Below, in pieces: positions 1-8,043 of a DNA stretch of 10,640 nt (the stretch's first letter is position 1; the number at the start of each line of letters is the position of its first letter). The DNA comes from Acidobacteriota bacterium. GTDB taxonomy: Bacteria > Acidobacteriota > Terriglobia > Bryobacterales > Bryobacteraceae. Both the position numbers and the translations under genes were made by a program. Location: NCBI GenBank assembly GCA_023380575.1, contig JAMCRM010000219.1, positions 1-10,640 on the forward strand. The letters are read 5' to 3'. The notes below the pieces were generated by a model. It did not search any database and was not told the origin of the DNA. It was given only the letters and a program-made list of their open reading frames with translations.

Positions 1-1
1 G

Positions 2-1111
2 CTCGACGCAGGTTCGGCTACAAACGCAAATCTTCAAGCGGTCAGTGAACTAGTCAATAGCCCCGGCGACCACGAAATGGCGCTTGGGTACAGCCACACC
101 GTGGAACTGGGCGAGAAGCGGGAAAGGCGCCTGGACGTGAGCCGGTTGGGCATCGGGATAGCCCGCCTCGAGATCGCCGATCGCGAGCGGTTGCTGCGGG
201 CGGACGTGAAGACCCGTTTCGGAGAGGCGCTGGCCGGCGCGCGGAATCTGGCGGCCGCGGAACAGCTCTCGGAGTTGACGCGCCAAAGCTACCGCATCGC
301 GGAGGCCCGCACCCGCGAGGGTGAGGGCACTCCACTCGAAGAAGGACTGCTCAAGGTTGAACTGAACCGCATCGAATCCGACCGCCTCCTGTTCGCTAAC
401 CAGATGGACCGGGCCATTCTCGATTTGAAAACCTTGGCGGGCATGGATGGCGAGGGCCCGGTGAAACTGAGCGGAGCTCTCGCCGTTCCTGAACTTGCGG
501 TTTCACTGGCCCAGGCCGTCAGCCGCGCGCTCCAGGAGCGGCCGGACCTGAAAACGGCGCGGCTCGAAGAACAGCTCGGCGGAGCGGAATTGCGGCTCGC
601 CAGGACGGAGGCCATCCCGAACCTGGTTGCGACCGGACGCTTTGCGCATTCGGCAATGCTCTTCGACCAGTTGGGCCTGGCCGCGCCCGGGGGGCCTACC
701 GTTCCGATCCAGAGGTCCGATAACCAGCTCACCGCGGGCATTTCTATAAACCTGCCCGCCCGCAACCGGAATCAGGGGAACATCCAGTCCGCGGTCGCCC
801 GGAGCACTGCCGCCTCCCTGCGGCTCCGTTACCTGGAGCAGGTGATCCGGCATGAAGTGGAGGCCGGCCACAGCCGCTACGCCACCGCGCGGCGCGCGCT
901 GAAGATTTTCGATGAAGGCGTCCTCGGCCAGTCCCAGGAGAATCTCCGCGTTCTGCGCGCGGCCTACGACCTGGGGGAGTTGCGCATTCTGGACGTAATC
1001 AACGAACAGCGGCGTTTGGTCGAAACCCAGCGGGCGTACACGGACCTGTTGCGGGAAGGGTGGTTGGCGGCGGTCGACCTGGAGAAGGCGGTTGGCGCTC
1101 CCTTGTTCTGA
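2..1111 (+). CDS. TolC/CzcC-family outer-membrane efflux channel (5' partial)
   Basis: This is the outer-membrane channel of the metal efflux complex encoded with the next two genes. TolC-family proteins form trimers with an outer-membrane barrel and a long periplasmic helical tunnel that docks on the adaptor. The reading frame is open from base 2, so the gene begins before the window. An ATG at 77 is internal: the codons before it read like the usual CzcC/CusC lead-in (NANLQAV, then NSPGDHE), followed by the typical GYSHTVELGEKRERR segment. The visible 369 residues hold the two-fold TolC repeat: long charged helices, a second half restarting near the ERPDLKTARLEEQ segment, and a closing helix with LGELRILDVINEQRRLVETQRAY. 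Full family members have roughly 420-480 residues, so about 50-110 residues including the signal peptide are missing. The stop overlaps the adaptor's start codon by one base, which indicates translational coupling. The family is secure; the metal specificity cannot be read from this protein. Confidence 0.92.
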   Translation, partial: LDAGSATNANLQAVSELVNSPGDHEMALGYSHTVELGEKRERRLDVSRLGIGIARLEIADRERLLRADVKTRFGEALAGARNLAAAEQLSELTRQSYRIAEARTREGEGTPLEEGLLKVELNRIESDRLLFANQMDRAILDLKTLAGMDGEGPVKLSGALAVPELAVSLAQAVSRALQERPDLKTARLEEQLGGAELRLARTEAIPNLVATGRFAHSAMLFDQLGLAAPGGPTVPIQRSDNQLTAGISINLPARNRNQGNIQSAVARSTAASLRLRYLEQVIRHEVEAGHSRYATARRALKIFDEGVLGQSQENLRVLRAAYDLGELRILDVINEQRRLVETQRAYTDLLREGWLAAVDLEKAVGAPLF

Positions 1112-2364
1112 TGAGGCGGACGATGAAATCGCGGGGTGTTCTCATATTCATGACCGGATTGGCGGCGGGCGCAATGGCGGCCATGATGATCTTTCGCGCC
1201 GCACGGGTTCAACCGGAAAACACCGGCGCTCTGGAGAAGGCCGAAAGCGCGCCCTCGGGACGTGTGAAACTCGATGTTGCCGCGCAGCGGAACATCGGGC
1301 TGGCGTTCGAAAAGGTGCAGTTGCGCCACGTGGTCGGGGCGGTGCAGGCGAACGGGGTGGTGGGGCCCAACGAGACGCGGGTGGCGCATGTGAGGCCCAT
1401 CGCGCGCGGCCGCATCGAGAAGGTGTATGTCCGCTTGGGCGACCGCGTTCGCGCCGGCCAGACGCTGCTGGTCTACGACAATGTGGAACTCGGAGAAGTA
1501 ACCGGCCAGTATGTTTCCGCTTTAGCGGCCTTGGAGAAAGCCGAGGCCGAAGCGCAGGTGGCCAGGCGATCCGTGGAGCGCGCCAAATCGTTGGTGGATA
1601 TAGGCGCGCTGGCCAAAGCCGAGCTGGACCGGCGCGCCACCGAATACAAAAGCGCGCTGGCCTCCATCGAAAGCCAGAAGGCCGAGGCCGCCAAGGTGGA
1701 AGAAAAGCTGCACCGCTTCGGACTTAGCGAAGATGAAATCCAAAAGCTGAGCGCCCGCGGCGAGTACCATCGCGAGGCATCCAACAGCCGCCTCAGCGCG
1801 CCTTTTAGCGGCATCATCGTCAAATCGGTGGCATCGGAGGGTGAATCGGTAGGACCGGAGGACGAACTGTTCATGATCGCGGATCTCTCCACGGTGTGGG
1901 TCCAGGCGGACGTGTACGAGAAAGATATACGTTCCATCCGTCAGGGCCAGGAGGCCAGGATTGTGACGGACTCCTATCCCGGCCAGGTTTTCCTCGGCAG
2001 GATCACCTACGTCAGCGACTTCCTCGACCCGAAAACGCGGACCGCGAAGGTGCGCTGCGAAGTGCTGAATACGGGCGGGCAACTTAAGCTGGAGATGTTC
2101 GCCACCGTCCAACTCCCCACGCCGCAGGGACGCGATGCGCTGATGGTCCCGTCCGCCGCCATCCAGAGGGTGAATGACCGCGGCCTGGTCTTCGTGAAGA
2201 CGGGAGATACGGAATTCCAGGTGAGGTACGTGGAACTGGCGGGGGAAGGCGAAGGCTGGGTGGAGGTGACCAGCGGGCTCCGGCAGGACGAGACGGTGGC
2301 TACGCACGGCAGTTTCTTCCTGAAATCCACGCTGCTTCGATCCGAAATCGGTGGGGACGACTAG
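1111..2364 (+). CDS. RND efflux periplasmic adaptor, CzcB/CusB-like (HlyD/MFP family)
   Basis: This membrane-fusion protein should bridge the inner-membrane pump and the outer-membrane channel. With the start at 1111 it has 417 residues. An N-terminal hydrophobic anchor or uncleaved signal lies at about residues 9-29. The first half of the lipoyl/barrel-sandwich domain follows at about 85-125 (VRPIARGRIEKVYVRLGDRV). An alpha-helical hairpin rich in Ala, Glu and Lys spans about 130-215. The returning lipoyl half is at 226-262 (LSAPFSGIIVKSV), then a beta-barrel at about 262-335 (VWVQADVYEKDI) and a membrane-proximal domain to the end. The start at 1111 overlaps the upstream stop as TGATG. An ATG at 1123 with a GAGG sequence just before it is an equally plausible start giving 413 residues. 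The mature N-terminal segment has no Met- or His-rich metal-binding stretch of the type used by Cu/Ag adaptors. The family call is secure; its partner pump follows 5 bp downstream. Confidence 0.93.
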   Translation: MRRTMKSRGVLIFMTGLAAGAMAAMMIFRAARVQPENTGALEKAESAPSGRVKLDVAAQRNIGLAFEKVQLRHVVGAVQANGVVGPNETRVAHVRPIARGRIEKVYVRLGDRVRAGQTLLVYDNVELGEVTGQYVSALAALEKAEAEAQVARRSVERAKSLVDIGALAKAELDRRATEYKSALASIESQKAEAAKVEEKLHRFGLSEDEIQKLSARGEYHREASNSRLSAPFSGIIVKSVASEGESVGPEDELFMIADLSTVWVQADVYEKDIRSIRQGQEARIVTDSYPGQVFLGRITYVSDFLDPKTRTAKVRCEVLNTGGQLKLEMFATVQLPTPQGRDALMVPSAAIQRVNDRGLVFVKTGDTEFQVRYVELAGEGEGWVEVTSGLRQDETVATHGSFFLKSTLLRSEIGGDD

Positions 2365-2369
2365 CGGCC

Positions 2370-5300
2370 ATGAACAGCATCATCGAAGTATCGATGAAGT
2401 ACCGGTTTCTGGTCATCGTACTGGCCTGCCTCGCGGTCGGAGCCGGAATCCGCAGCCTGCGGCAGTTGCCGATCGACGCCGTGCCGGATATCACTCCGAA
2501 CCAGGTCTTGATTCTCACACGCGTGCCCGGCCTGGGGCCGGTGGAGGTGGAAAGGTTCGTGACCTTTCCCGTGGAGACCGCCATGAGCGGATTGCCGGGG
2601 ATCGAAAACGTCCGTTCGATTTCGCGCTTCGGCCTCTCTTCCGTCACCGTGTTCTTCAGGGAAGACATGGACATGTACTTCTGCCGGCGGCTGGTGATGG
2701 AGCGCCTGCCACAGGCGAAAGAGATGATCCCGCCCGGATTCGGCGCCCCGGAGATGGGGCCGATTACAAGCGGGCTCGGCGAGATCTACCAGTTTGAAGT
2801 CAAAGGTGCGGGGCGCTCGCCCATGGAACTCCGCTCCATTCTCGAATGGGACATCGCGTTTAAGCTGAGATCGGTGCCGGGCGTGGTCGAAGTCAATACG
2901 TATGGCGGGGAACTGAAGACCTATGAAGTGCAGGTGGACGCCGACAAGCTCACCAGCTTCAACATCTCTCTCGACCAATTAATCGAAGCGCTGGAACGCA
3001 ATAACTTCTCCACCGGGGGTTCTTATATCGAGCACAACCAGGAGCAGGAAATTATTCGCGGCGAAGGACTGGTGGAGAGCCTCGGCGATATAGAAAATAT
3101 TGTTCTGGGCGCCAGCCCGGGCGGCGTGCCCATCTACGTGAAAAGCGTGGCCACGGTTGCTTTTGCGCCCCAGGTGCGGCAGGGGGCCGTGACGCGCGAC
3201 GGACGCGGTGAAATCGTGACCGGCGTGGTCATGATGCTGATGGGTGAGAATTCGCGTGTGGTGGCCGGACGGGTCAGAGACGAACTGGACGAGATACGAA
3301 GATCGCTGCCGCCCGGAGTCACGGTGGAGCCTTATTACGACCGCACGGACCTGGTGCGGAAAACCATCCGCACGGTTTTGCGGAACCTCGTGGAAGGCGG
3401 CATCCTGGTCATCGCGGTACTGCTGCTCCTGCTGGGAAACCTTCGCGGCGGCCTGATTGTGGCCTCGGCCATTCCCCTTTCGATGCTCGTCGCGTTGACG
3501 GGAATGATGTACGCGAAAATCTCGGGCAACCTGATGAGCCTGGGCGCGATCGACTTCGGCCTGATCGTGGATGGCTCGGTAGTAATGATCGAGAACATCG
3601 TGCGGCGGCTGGCCGAAAAGCGGGAGGCGGAGCCCGCGCTCACTATTCGCCAGGCGGCCCGCGAGGTGGCCCGCCCGGTGTTCTTCGCAGTTGCCATTAT
3701 CATCATCGTCTATCTCCCGATTCTTTCCCTCGAAGGCGTGGAAGGGAAGATGTTCAGGCCCATGGCCATGACCGTCATCTTCGCTTTGTGCGCCGCGCTG
3801 CTGTTCTCCATGACGCTCATGCCGGTCCTGGCGTCGTTTATCTTCAGGCGGGGCGTGACGGAACATGAGACGTGGGTGATGCGCAAAATCAAAGATGTGT
3901 ACCGGCCCATTTTGCGGCGCGCGTTGGGGCGCCCGGGAGCCGTCGCGGCTGCGGCGGTGCTGGCCTTCGCAGCCGCCGGACTGTTGGCACTTACGCTGGG
4001 AGCTGAATTTATTCCGCGGCTGGACGAAGGCGCCATTGCCATCGCGGCGTGGCGGCTGCCAAGCGTCTCGCTGACGGATTCCATAAAGAGCACAACCCTG
4101 ATCGAGAAAACCCTGAAGCCATTTCCGGAAATCGAGACCATCGTCTCCAGAACGGGACAAGCCGAGATTCCCACGGACCCCATGGGCCTGGAGATGTCCG
4201 ACGTGTACCTCATCCTGAAGCCGCCCGAACAGTGGCGCTCGGGCAGAGCGAAGGAAGAACTCATCGCCCGGATCGACAGCGCGCTCAAAAAGAGCGTGCC
4301 CGGCCACACGTTCAGTTACACGCAGCCGATCGAACTGCGGGTTCAGGAACTCATCGCCGGCGCACGCTCCGACGTAGTGGTAAAGCTGTTCGGTGAGGAC
4401 ATCGACGTACTCAAGGATAAGGCCGCCGAGATCGCCGGCGCGCTATCGCACGTCCGGGGAGCGGCGGACGTGAAAGCCGAGCAGATTGCCGGCCTGCCCT
4501 ATCTGCGGATTCGGGTCAACCGCGAGGCGATTGCCCGTTACGGCATCAACGCGTCCCAGGTGCTGGGAGTGGTTGAGGCGATGGGGGGCAAAACCGTCGG
4601 CCAGGTGCTGGAGGGCCAGCGGCGGTACGCGCTGCAAGTGCGGTTCCAACAGGACCACCGGCAGAATATCCAGCAGATTCGTGACGTGAAGGTTGCCGAC
4701 TCCCAGGGCCGCCTGATTCCCCTCAGCCAGCTTGCCAACATTTGGGTTGAGCAGGGGCCGGCACAGATTAGCCGCGAGAATGTACACCGCAGAATCACGG
4801 TAGAGGCCAACGTCCGGGGCAGGGATCTCGCCGGCTTTGTCGGCGAAGCCCGCCGCGCGGTGGCTGAGAGGGTCAAATTGCCCCCGGGCTATTGGCTCGC
4901 GTGGGGCGGCCAGTTTGAGAATCTCGAACGCGCGCTGGCGCGGCTGGGAATTGTAGTGCCGCTCGCGCTGTTTCTGATCTTCACGCTCCTCTATACCGCG
5001 TTCCATTCGGCCAAGCTCGCGGCGCTGATCTTCATCAATGTGCCCATGGCGGCGACCGGCGGCGTGCTGGCGTTGGCCGTACGCGGGATGCCTTTCAGCA
5101 TTTCGGCCGGGGTCGGCTTCATCGCGCTTTTTGGAATCGCGGTGCTGAACGGGATCGTGCTGGTAAGCTACATCGGCGAACTGCGGCGGCACGGAAGACC
5201 GCTCGGCGAGGCCGTCGAGGAGGGCGCGCTTACGCGGCTCCGGCCGGTGCTGATGACCGCCCTGGTAGCCAGTCTGGGCTTCCTGCCCATGGCACTTTCG

Positions 5301-5444
5301 CACGGTGCGGGAGCCGAAGTGCAACGGCCCCTGGCCACGGTGGTAATCGGCGGCCTGGCAACCTCCACCCTGTTGACGCTGGGGGTGCTGCCCTCGCTGT
5401 ACTTGTGGGTAGAGGGGCGGGAAAGGACGTCCCGCCATTACTGA
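2370..5444 (+). CDS. CzcA/CusA-family heavy-metal efflux RND transporter
   Basis: This is the inner-membrane proton/metal antiporter of the tripartite system. Its 1024 residues are close to the usual 1030-1060 of the HME-RND family. The N-terminus has the family signature (first helix, then LPIDAVPDITPNQV at about residues 33-46). Helix 4 carries DFGLIVDGSVVMIEN at residues 395-409. The acidic residues D395, D401 and E408 match those needed for proton coupling in CzcA. This DFG-x3-DG-x3-IEN form is that of divalent-cation pumps, with Ser where Ala is commoner. The second periplasmic half contains only three methionines (605, 609 and 738), two of them in the common DPMGLEMSDVY segment. A Cu/Ag methionine relay therefore looks unlikely, although this needs alignment with CusA. 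Later helices around residues 860-1015 are intact (FIALFGIAVLNGIVL). The ATG follows the adaptor stop by 5 bp. Its 3' end overlaps the convergent radical SAM gene by 7 bp. Zn, Co, Cd or Ni export is inferred. Confidence 0.95.
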   Translation: MNSIIEVSMKYRFLVIVLACLAVGAGIRSLRQLPIDAVPDITPNQVLILTRVPGLGPVEVERFVTFPVETAMSGLPGIENVRSISRFGLSSVTVFFREDMDMYFCRRLVMERLPQAKEMIPPGFGAPEMGPITSGLGEIYQFEVKGAGRSPMELRSILEWDIAFKLRSVPGVVEVNTYGGELKTYEVQVDADKLTSFNISLDQLIEALERNNFSTGGSYIEHNQEQEIIRGEGLVESLGDIENIVLGASPGGVPIYVKSVATVAFAPQVRQGAVTRDGRGEIVTGVVMMLMGENSRVVAGRVRDELDEIRRSLPPGVTVEPYYDRTDLVRKTIRTVLRNLVEGGILVIAVLLLLLGNLRGGLIVASAIPLSMLVALTGMMYAKISGNLMSLGAIDFGLIVDGSVVMIENIVRRLAEKREAEPALTIRQAAREVARPVFFAVAIIIIVYLPILSLEGVEGKMFRPMAMTVIFALCAALLFSMTLMPVLASFIFRRGVTEHETWVMRKIKDVYRPILRRALGRPGAVAAAAVLAFAAAGLLALTLGAEFIPRLDEGAIAIAAWRLPSVSLTDSIKSTTLIEKTLKPFPEIETIVSRTGQAEIPTDPMGLEMSDVYLILKPPEQWRSGRAKEELIARIDSALKKSVPGHTFSYTQPIELRVQELIAGARSDVVVKLFGEDIDVLKDKAAEIAGALSHVRGAADVKAEQIAGLPYLRIRVNREAIARYGINASQVLGVVEAMGGKTVGQVLEGQRRYALQVRFQQDHRQNIQQIRDVKVADSQGRLIPLSQLANIWVEQGPAQISRENVHRRITVEANVRGRDLAGFVGEARRAVAERVKLPPGYWLAWGGQFENLERALARLGIVVPLALFLIFTLLYTAFHSAKLAALIFINVPMAATGGVLALAVRGMPFSISAGVGFIALFGIAVLNGIVLVSYIGELRRHGRPLGEAVEEGALTRLRPVLMTALVASLGFLPMALSHGAGAEVQRPLATVVIGGLATSTLLTLGVLPSLYLWVEGRERTSRHY
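5416..5436. terminator. GC-rich hairpin at the convergent gene ends
   Basis: A perfect 7-bp inverted repeat, GGCGGGA with TCCCGCC, encloses a 7-base loop just inside the end of the pump gene and just past the stop of the opposing radical SAM gene. Its position suits a bidirectional terminator for two convergent genes whose coding ends overlap by 7 bp. No T-tract follows on either strand, so it is not a classical intrinsic terminator, and chance formation in GC-rich coding DNA is possible. Confidence 0.3.
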
Positions 5445-6991
5445 AGGATGCCTGACGATTGCTCGCTGCGCTGCGACGTTAAATAGGCGTTGGGGTCGTG
5501 ATGCAGCGCCCCTTCAGGAAGCCACTCCCAAAGCAGCCCCAGGTCTTCTCGCATGAGGTCGAGATAAAACCCGGGAAGTTCGGCTGTCTCCTGTTCAAAG
5601 TAGGGGAGAAATTGCCAGTCCTTGTTCAGCCGCCAACGGACGTTTCTGTAATACCTGAGCCTTCCATGCCCTTCCGTCGAAACGGCACGCACGAGATTCA
5701 TGCCCCGCGATGTCAGCCCTCGCGTGGCGCGGAACCGGCGCAAAATAGCTTCCCAGGAGAAGGAATACGCGGTCAGATCAACGACGTGGTCATAGAACTC
5801 ATGCCAGGAATAATTCTTCGGCCTGACGTTCATGGCCTGGTTGTTGTTCAGGAAATGGAATGGAAAGGGCAGCACACGGTTTGCACGCTGGTAACCCAGG
5901 TTGAGCGGCGCGGCGCGGCCGAAGGCCGTGAGCAGCGAATAGGCAGGAAATGCACCCGGCGTCAGGTCCAGAAATCGTTTCGTGAGTTCGAAGGGTTCCG
6001 CCCCTTCGTCGGTATCGAGTCCCAGTACGAAGTTAGTCTGCACGTACGGTATGTAGCTCAAAATTAAATTGACGTGTTCGGCTACCTGGCGGACCTTCTC
6101 CCTCCCCAGTTGTGCACCGGTCTTCGACTTGTTGCCCAGATCGAACCACGACTCAATTCCGGGTAGGAGGCCTTTGAAGCCATTGTGCTTGAGCCGCTCC
6201 AGGTGCGGTTCCGAAAGAAGAGAGAGGCTGCTTTCGGCAATGAAGTCGATACGACCCGGAGGCACGGCTCGCTCAATCACGTCCAGACAATCATCAAATC
6301 GGACACCGAAATTGGGATCGTGCCAGGCCACCATGGGCCGCCTGAACTTCTCCAATAGGAACTTGAAGTCCTCTTGAATGCCGTCGAAGTCCATAGGCTG
6401 ATAGGGCACAACCGCGTCAATGCAGAAACTACAGGTATACGGACACCCCAGGCTACCGAGCATGGGAATAATTTTGATGAAGGGTGCTTTCTTGAGAGTG
6501 GGCTCGATAAACGGCCAGCGCTCGCGTACGCCTGGAAGTGTTTTCGGCTGCTGCCTGGCTGCGACGTGCACGCCAACCGGACGATGTTGGGAGCAGTCCC
6601 GCAAGACGTCGCGGAGTGTTTCCCGGTCGGTAAAGCCAAGGACGTAATCGAAGTACCGCAGGGCGTCTTCCGGGTAGCAACGGGCGTGCGGCCCTCCAAT
6701 CGCGGTGATGGCACCCTGCGAGCGGAACAGGTTACTCAAGGCGTACGCGGTATGAGCCGCCTCAGTGAACGCGCCGATGAACACCAGATCGACCTTGGAC
6801 GGTAACTGCTCCAGCAGATCTTCAAAGCCCGTATAGCAGACGAAGGCAACATCATGCCCCTCCTCCTTGGACCATACACCGATTACCTGCGGCATGATGC
6901 TGGCGAGATTGGGATTCATGACGCGAGCGTACAAAGCTCGCGTAGGGCCCCTGGAAACGATATCTATGATCCCGATATGGAGTTTCCTCAT
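5438..6991 (-). CDS. B12-binding-type radical SAM protein, substrate unknown
   Basis: This is a 517-residue radical SAM enzyme. The cluster motif is CPYTCSFC, with C183, C187 and C190 expected to bind the 4Fe-4S cluster that cleaves S-adenosylmethionine. Residues 1-135 look like the Rossmann-type cobalamin-binding domain common in this enzyme class: NLASIMPQVIGVW, then VDLVFIGAFTEAAHTAY at 67-83, then IGGPHARCYPEDALRYFDYV at 98-117. There is no DxHxxG, so a histidine ligand to cobalt is not expected; this is frequent in radical SAM relatives. The radical SAM barrel continues through WHDPNFGV (223-230), IAESSL (251-256) and the GLDTDEG region near 324. A C-terminal region of about 150 residues follows, rich in aromatic and charged residues and unassigned. 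Relatives include methyltransferases and ring-forming enzymes; I cannot name the reaction. The ATG at 6991 has only a weak ribosome-binding site, and residue 25 is an alternative Met. The gene stands alone, convergent with the pump. Confidence 0.88.
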   Translation of the reverse strand: MRKLHIGIIDIVSRGPTRALYARVMNPNLASIMPQVIGVWSKEEGHDVAFVCYTGFEDLLEQLPSKVDLVFIGAFTEAAHTAYALSNLFRSQGAITAIGGPHARCYPEDALRYFDYVLGFTDRETLRDVLRDCSQHRPVGVHVAARQQPKTLPGVRERWPFIEPTLKKAPFIKIIPMLGSLGCPYTCSFCIDAVVPYQPMDFDGIQEDFKFLLEKFRRPMVAWHDPNFGVRFDDCLDVIERAVPPGRIDFIAESSLSLLSEPHLERLKHNGFKGLLPGIESWFDLGNKSKTGAQLGREKVRQVAEHVNLILSYIPYVQTNFVLGLDTDEGAEPFELTKRFLDLTPGAFPAYSLLTAFGRAAPLNLGYQRANRVLPFPFHFLNNNQAMNVRPKNYSWHEFYDHVVDLTAYSFSWEAILRRFRATRGLTSRGMNLVRAVSTEGHGRLRYYRNVRWRLNKDWQFLPYFEQETAELPGFYLDLMREDLGLLWEWLPEGALHHDPNAYLTSQRSEQSSGILQ

Positions 6992-7003
6992 GCGGAAACC
7001 GGA

Positions 7004-7020
7004 TCCACCGGTCCGGTGGA
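7004..7020. promoter_or_regulatory. 7-3-7 inverted repeat in the radical SAM leader
   Basis: TCCACCG, a 3-base GTC spacer and CGGTGGA form a perfect short inverted repeat ending 13 bases before the start codon of the minus-strand radical SAM gene. It could be an operator or a hairpin in the messenger leader that limits ribosome access. The short loop fits an RNA hairpin as well as a protein-binding palindrome. No promoter boxes around it are convincing, so its role is open. Confidence 0.35.
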
Positions 7021-7189
7021 CACTCCATCTGAGTTTAGGCTATTTTCAGCGCACCGCAGATTAGTGAATGGGCAAATTCTCACGCTGCGGGCCGGCGCCG
7101 GCTGGCTCGCTCCCGAAACGCTCTGTTCACTTGCGCGGCGCCCCATTTCGATGGCGGCCTGGTCCCCTATTTTGCGGGACTGCGGTTTA

Positions 7190-7571
7190 CTACCTCCCCG
7201 GCGCTACGGGCGGGCGCGTGATGCGGCCGCGGTATGCCTCGTCAAGGGGGACACCGTGGGCAGCCAGGGTTTGACCGAGGGCGCGCTCCAGCGCGACGTG
7301 CGCCTTGACGTATGTGCCGCGGGCCGTCACCTCGGTGGATCGCGCCTGCGCCAGGAAGCTCTGAATCCATCTCAATCTGGAGGGTGCTCCTGCAGCCGGC
7401 GTGTCTGGACGGCGGCGTCGTAGGCGGCGCGCGCCAGGTCGGCCTGCGCTACGCGGTTCCGCAACGGCAGATAGAGCTGCACTGCTATCGAGTAAGCCGG
7501 AAAACGCCCGGTGAGGATCTGCGACAGGTTGGTTCCCATGCCTCCGCTAAGGATCTGACCAGAAGGCAGCA
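7190..7571 (-). pseudogene. TolC-family channel remnant, two pieces in different frames
   Basis: Two recognisable stretches of an outer-membrane efflux channel survive here. The first (about 7378-7569, in the frame that stops at 7372) reads GGMGTNLSQILTGRFPAYSI, then VQLYLPLRNRVAQADLARAA. That is the mid-protein strand and helix of TolC-like proteins. After a frame change near 7375 the second piece (7190-7375) reads LAQARSTEVTARGTYVKAHV, then ALERALGQTLAAHGVPLDEA and a normal-looking end at a TAG stop. This is the C-terminal helix and tail of the same kind of protein. The N-terminal half and roughly 90-100 residues between the pieces are absent. Direct joining of the first piece to an RND pump start indicates an original pump-then-channel gene order on the minus strand, followed by at least two deletions. 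Neither piece has its own start, so no working channel can be made. Confidence 0.8.
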
Positions 7572-7961
7572 AATGATGAGCGGGGGAAATGTGCCGGGGG
7601 GAAGGGGTCGCAGGATCGTTTGCGCCAGCGCCGTCATTTGCGCGATGGCCAGTTCGATTTTCGTGCCGGGCTGAAAATAGAGGCGGATCACCGAGACACC
7701 ACTGTACGTGGTGGACTCCATGTGCTCGATGTTGGTGACGGTGGTGGTGAGGGCGCGCTCGGCGATGGTGACGATGCGGTCGGCCATCTCCTGGGGCGGC
7801 ATCCCGGAGTAGGACCAGATCATGCTCGCGACGGGTATGTTGATGTAGGGGAAAATGTCCGTCGGCATGCTCACGATGGCCGCCACGCCCAGCACTAGCA
7901 TCAGGATCGCCATTACTACGAAGTTGTACGGGCGGCGGAGCGCAAGCCGGACGATCCACAT
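7572..7961 (-). pseudogene. AcrB-like (HAE) RND pump, N-terminal remnant
   Basis: The first 130 codons of an RND efflux pump permease are preserved from a natural ATG at 7961. Residues 1-10 read MWIVRLALRR. The first membrane helix follows at about 12-31, then MPTDIFPYINIPVASMIWSY at 32-51 and the porter-domain start with PPQEMADRIVTIAERALTTT at 55-74. The text stays pump-like to PPGTFPPLII. It then breaks: the next codons in this frame are unrelated, and the next frame shows TolC sequence. About 900 residues are missing from a usual pump of about 1050. The reading frame runs on to 7485 and could give a 158-residue chimeric peptide with one membrane helix. The type differs from the metal pump in this window: MPTDIFPYINIP is the form of drug/solute (HAE) pumps. 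The sequence up to the break has no internal stop or frameshift, suggesting a fairly recent loss. Confidence 0.85.
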
Positions 7962-8043
7962 CGATAGAGGCCCCTTATCGGCGGTGCTGATCGCATTGTG
8001 GCAAATGCACCGGAGTTTCGGACTCCGCTCGCCCGAGGTGTTG

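Noticed and set aside
77..79. ATG at 77 as the true start of the channel gene.
   Set aside because: The frame is open to the window edge, and the 25 codons before it match the family, so this ATG is internal.
1060..1062. ATG at 1060 as the start of the adaptor.
   Set aside because: It lies deep inside the channel gene and would add a non-family 17-residue extension. Starts at 1111 (TGATG overlap) or 1123 fit the signal-anchor much better.
2979..4307. A 442-codon open frame on the minus strand inside the metal pump gene.
   Set aside because: Its translation is low-complexity with many His, Arg and Gln residues, typical of the reverse of a GC-rich membrane-protein gene. The opposite strand encodes a full, conserved pump.
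6854..7423. A 189-codon plus-strand open frame spanning the radical SAM start and the channel remnant.
   Set aside because: It runs antisense to both the radical SAM N-terminus and the TolC C-terminal remnant and has no family likeness or ribosome-binding site.
7372..7959. A 195-codon minus-strand frame taken as a single gene.
   Set aside because: Only its last third (TolC middle) is meaningful. The first two thirds are an out-of-frame shadow of the pump remnant, so it is not one protein.
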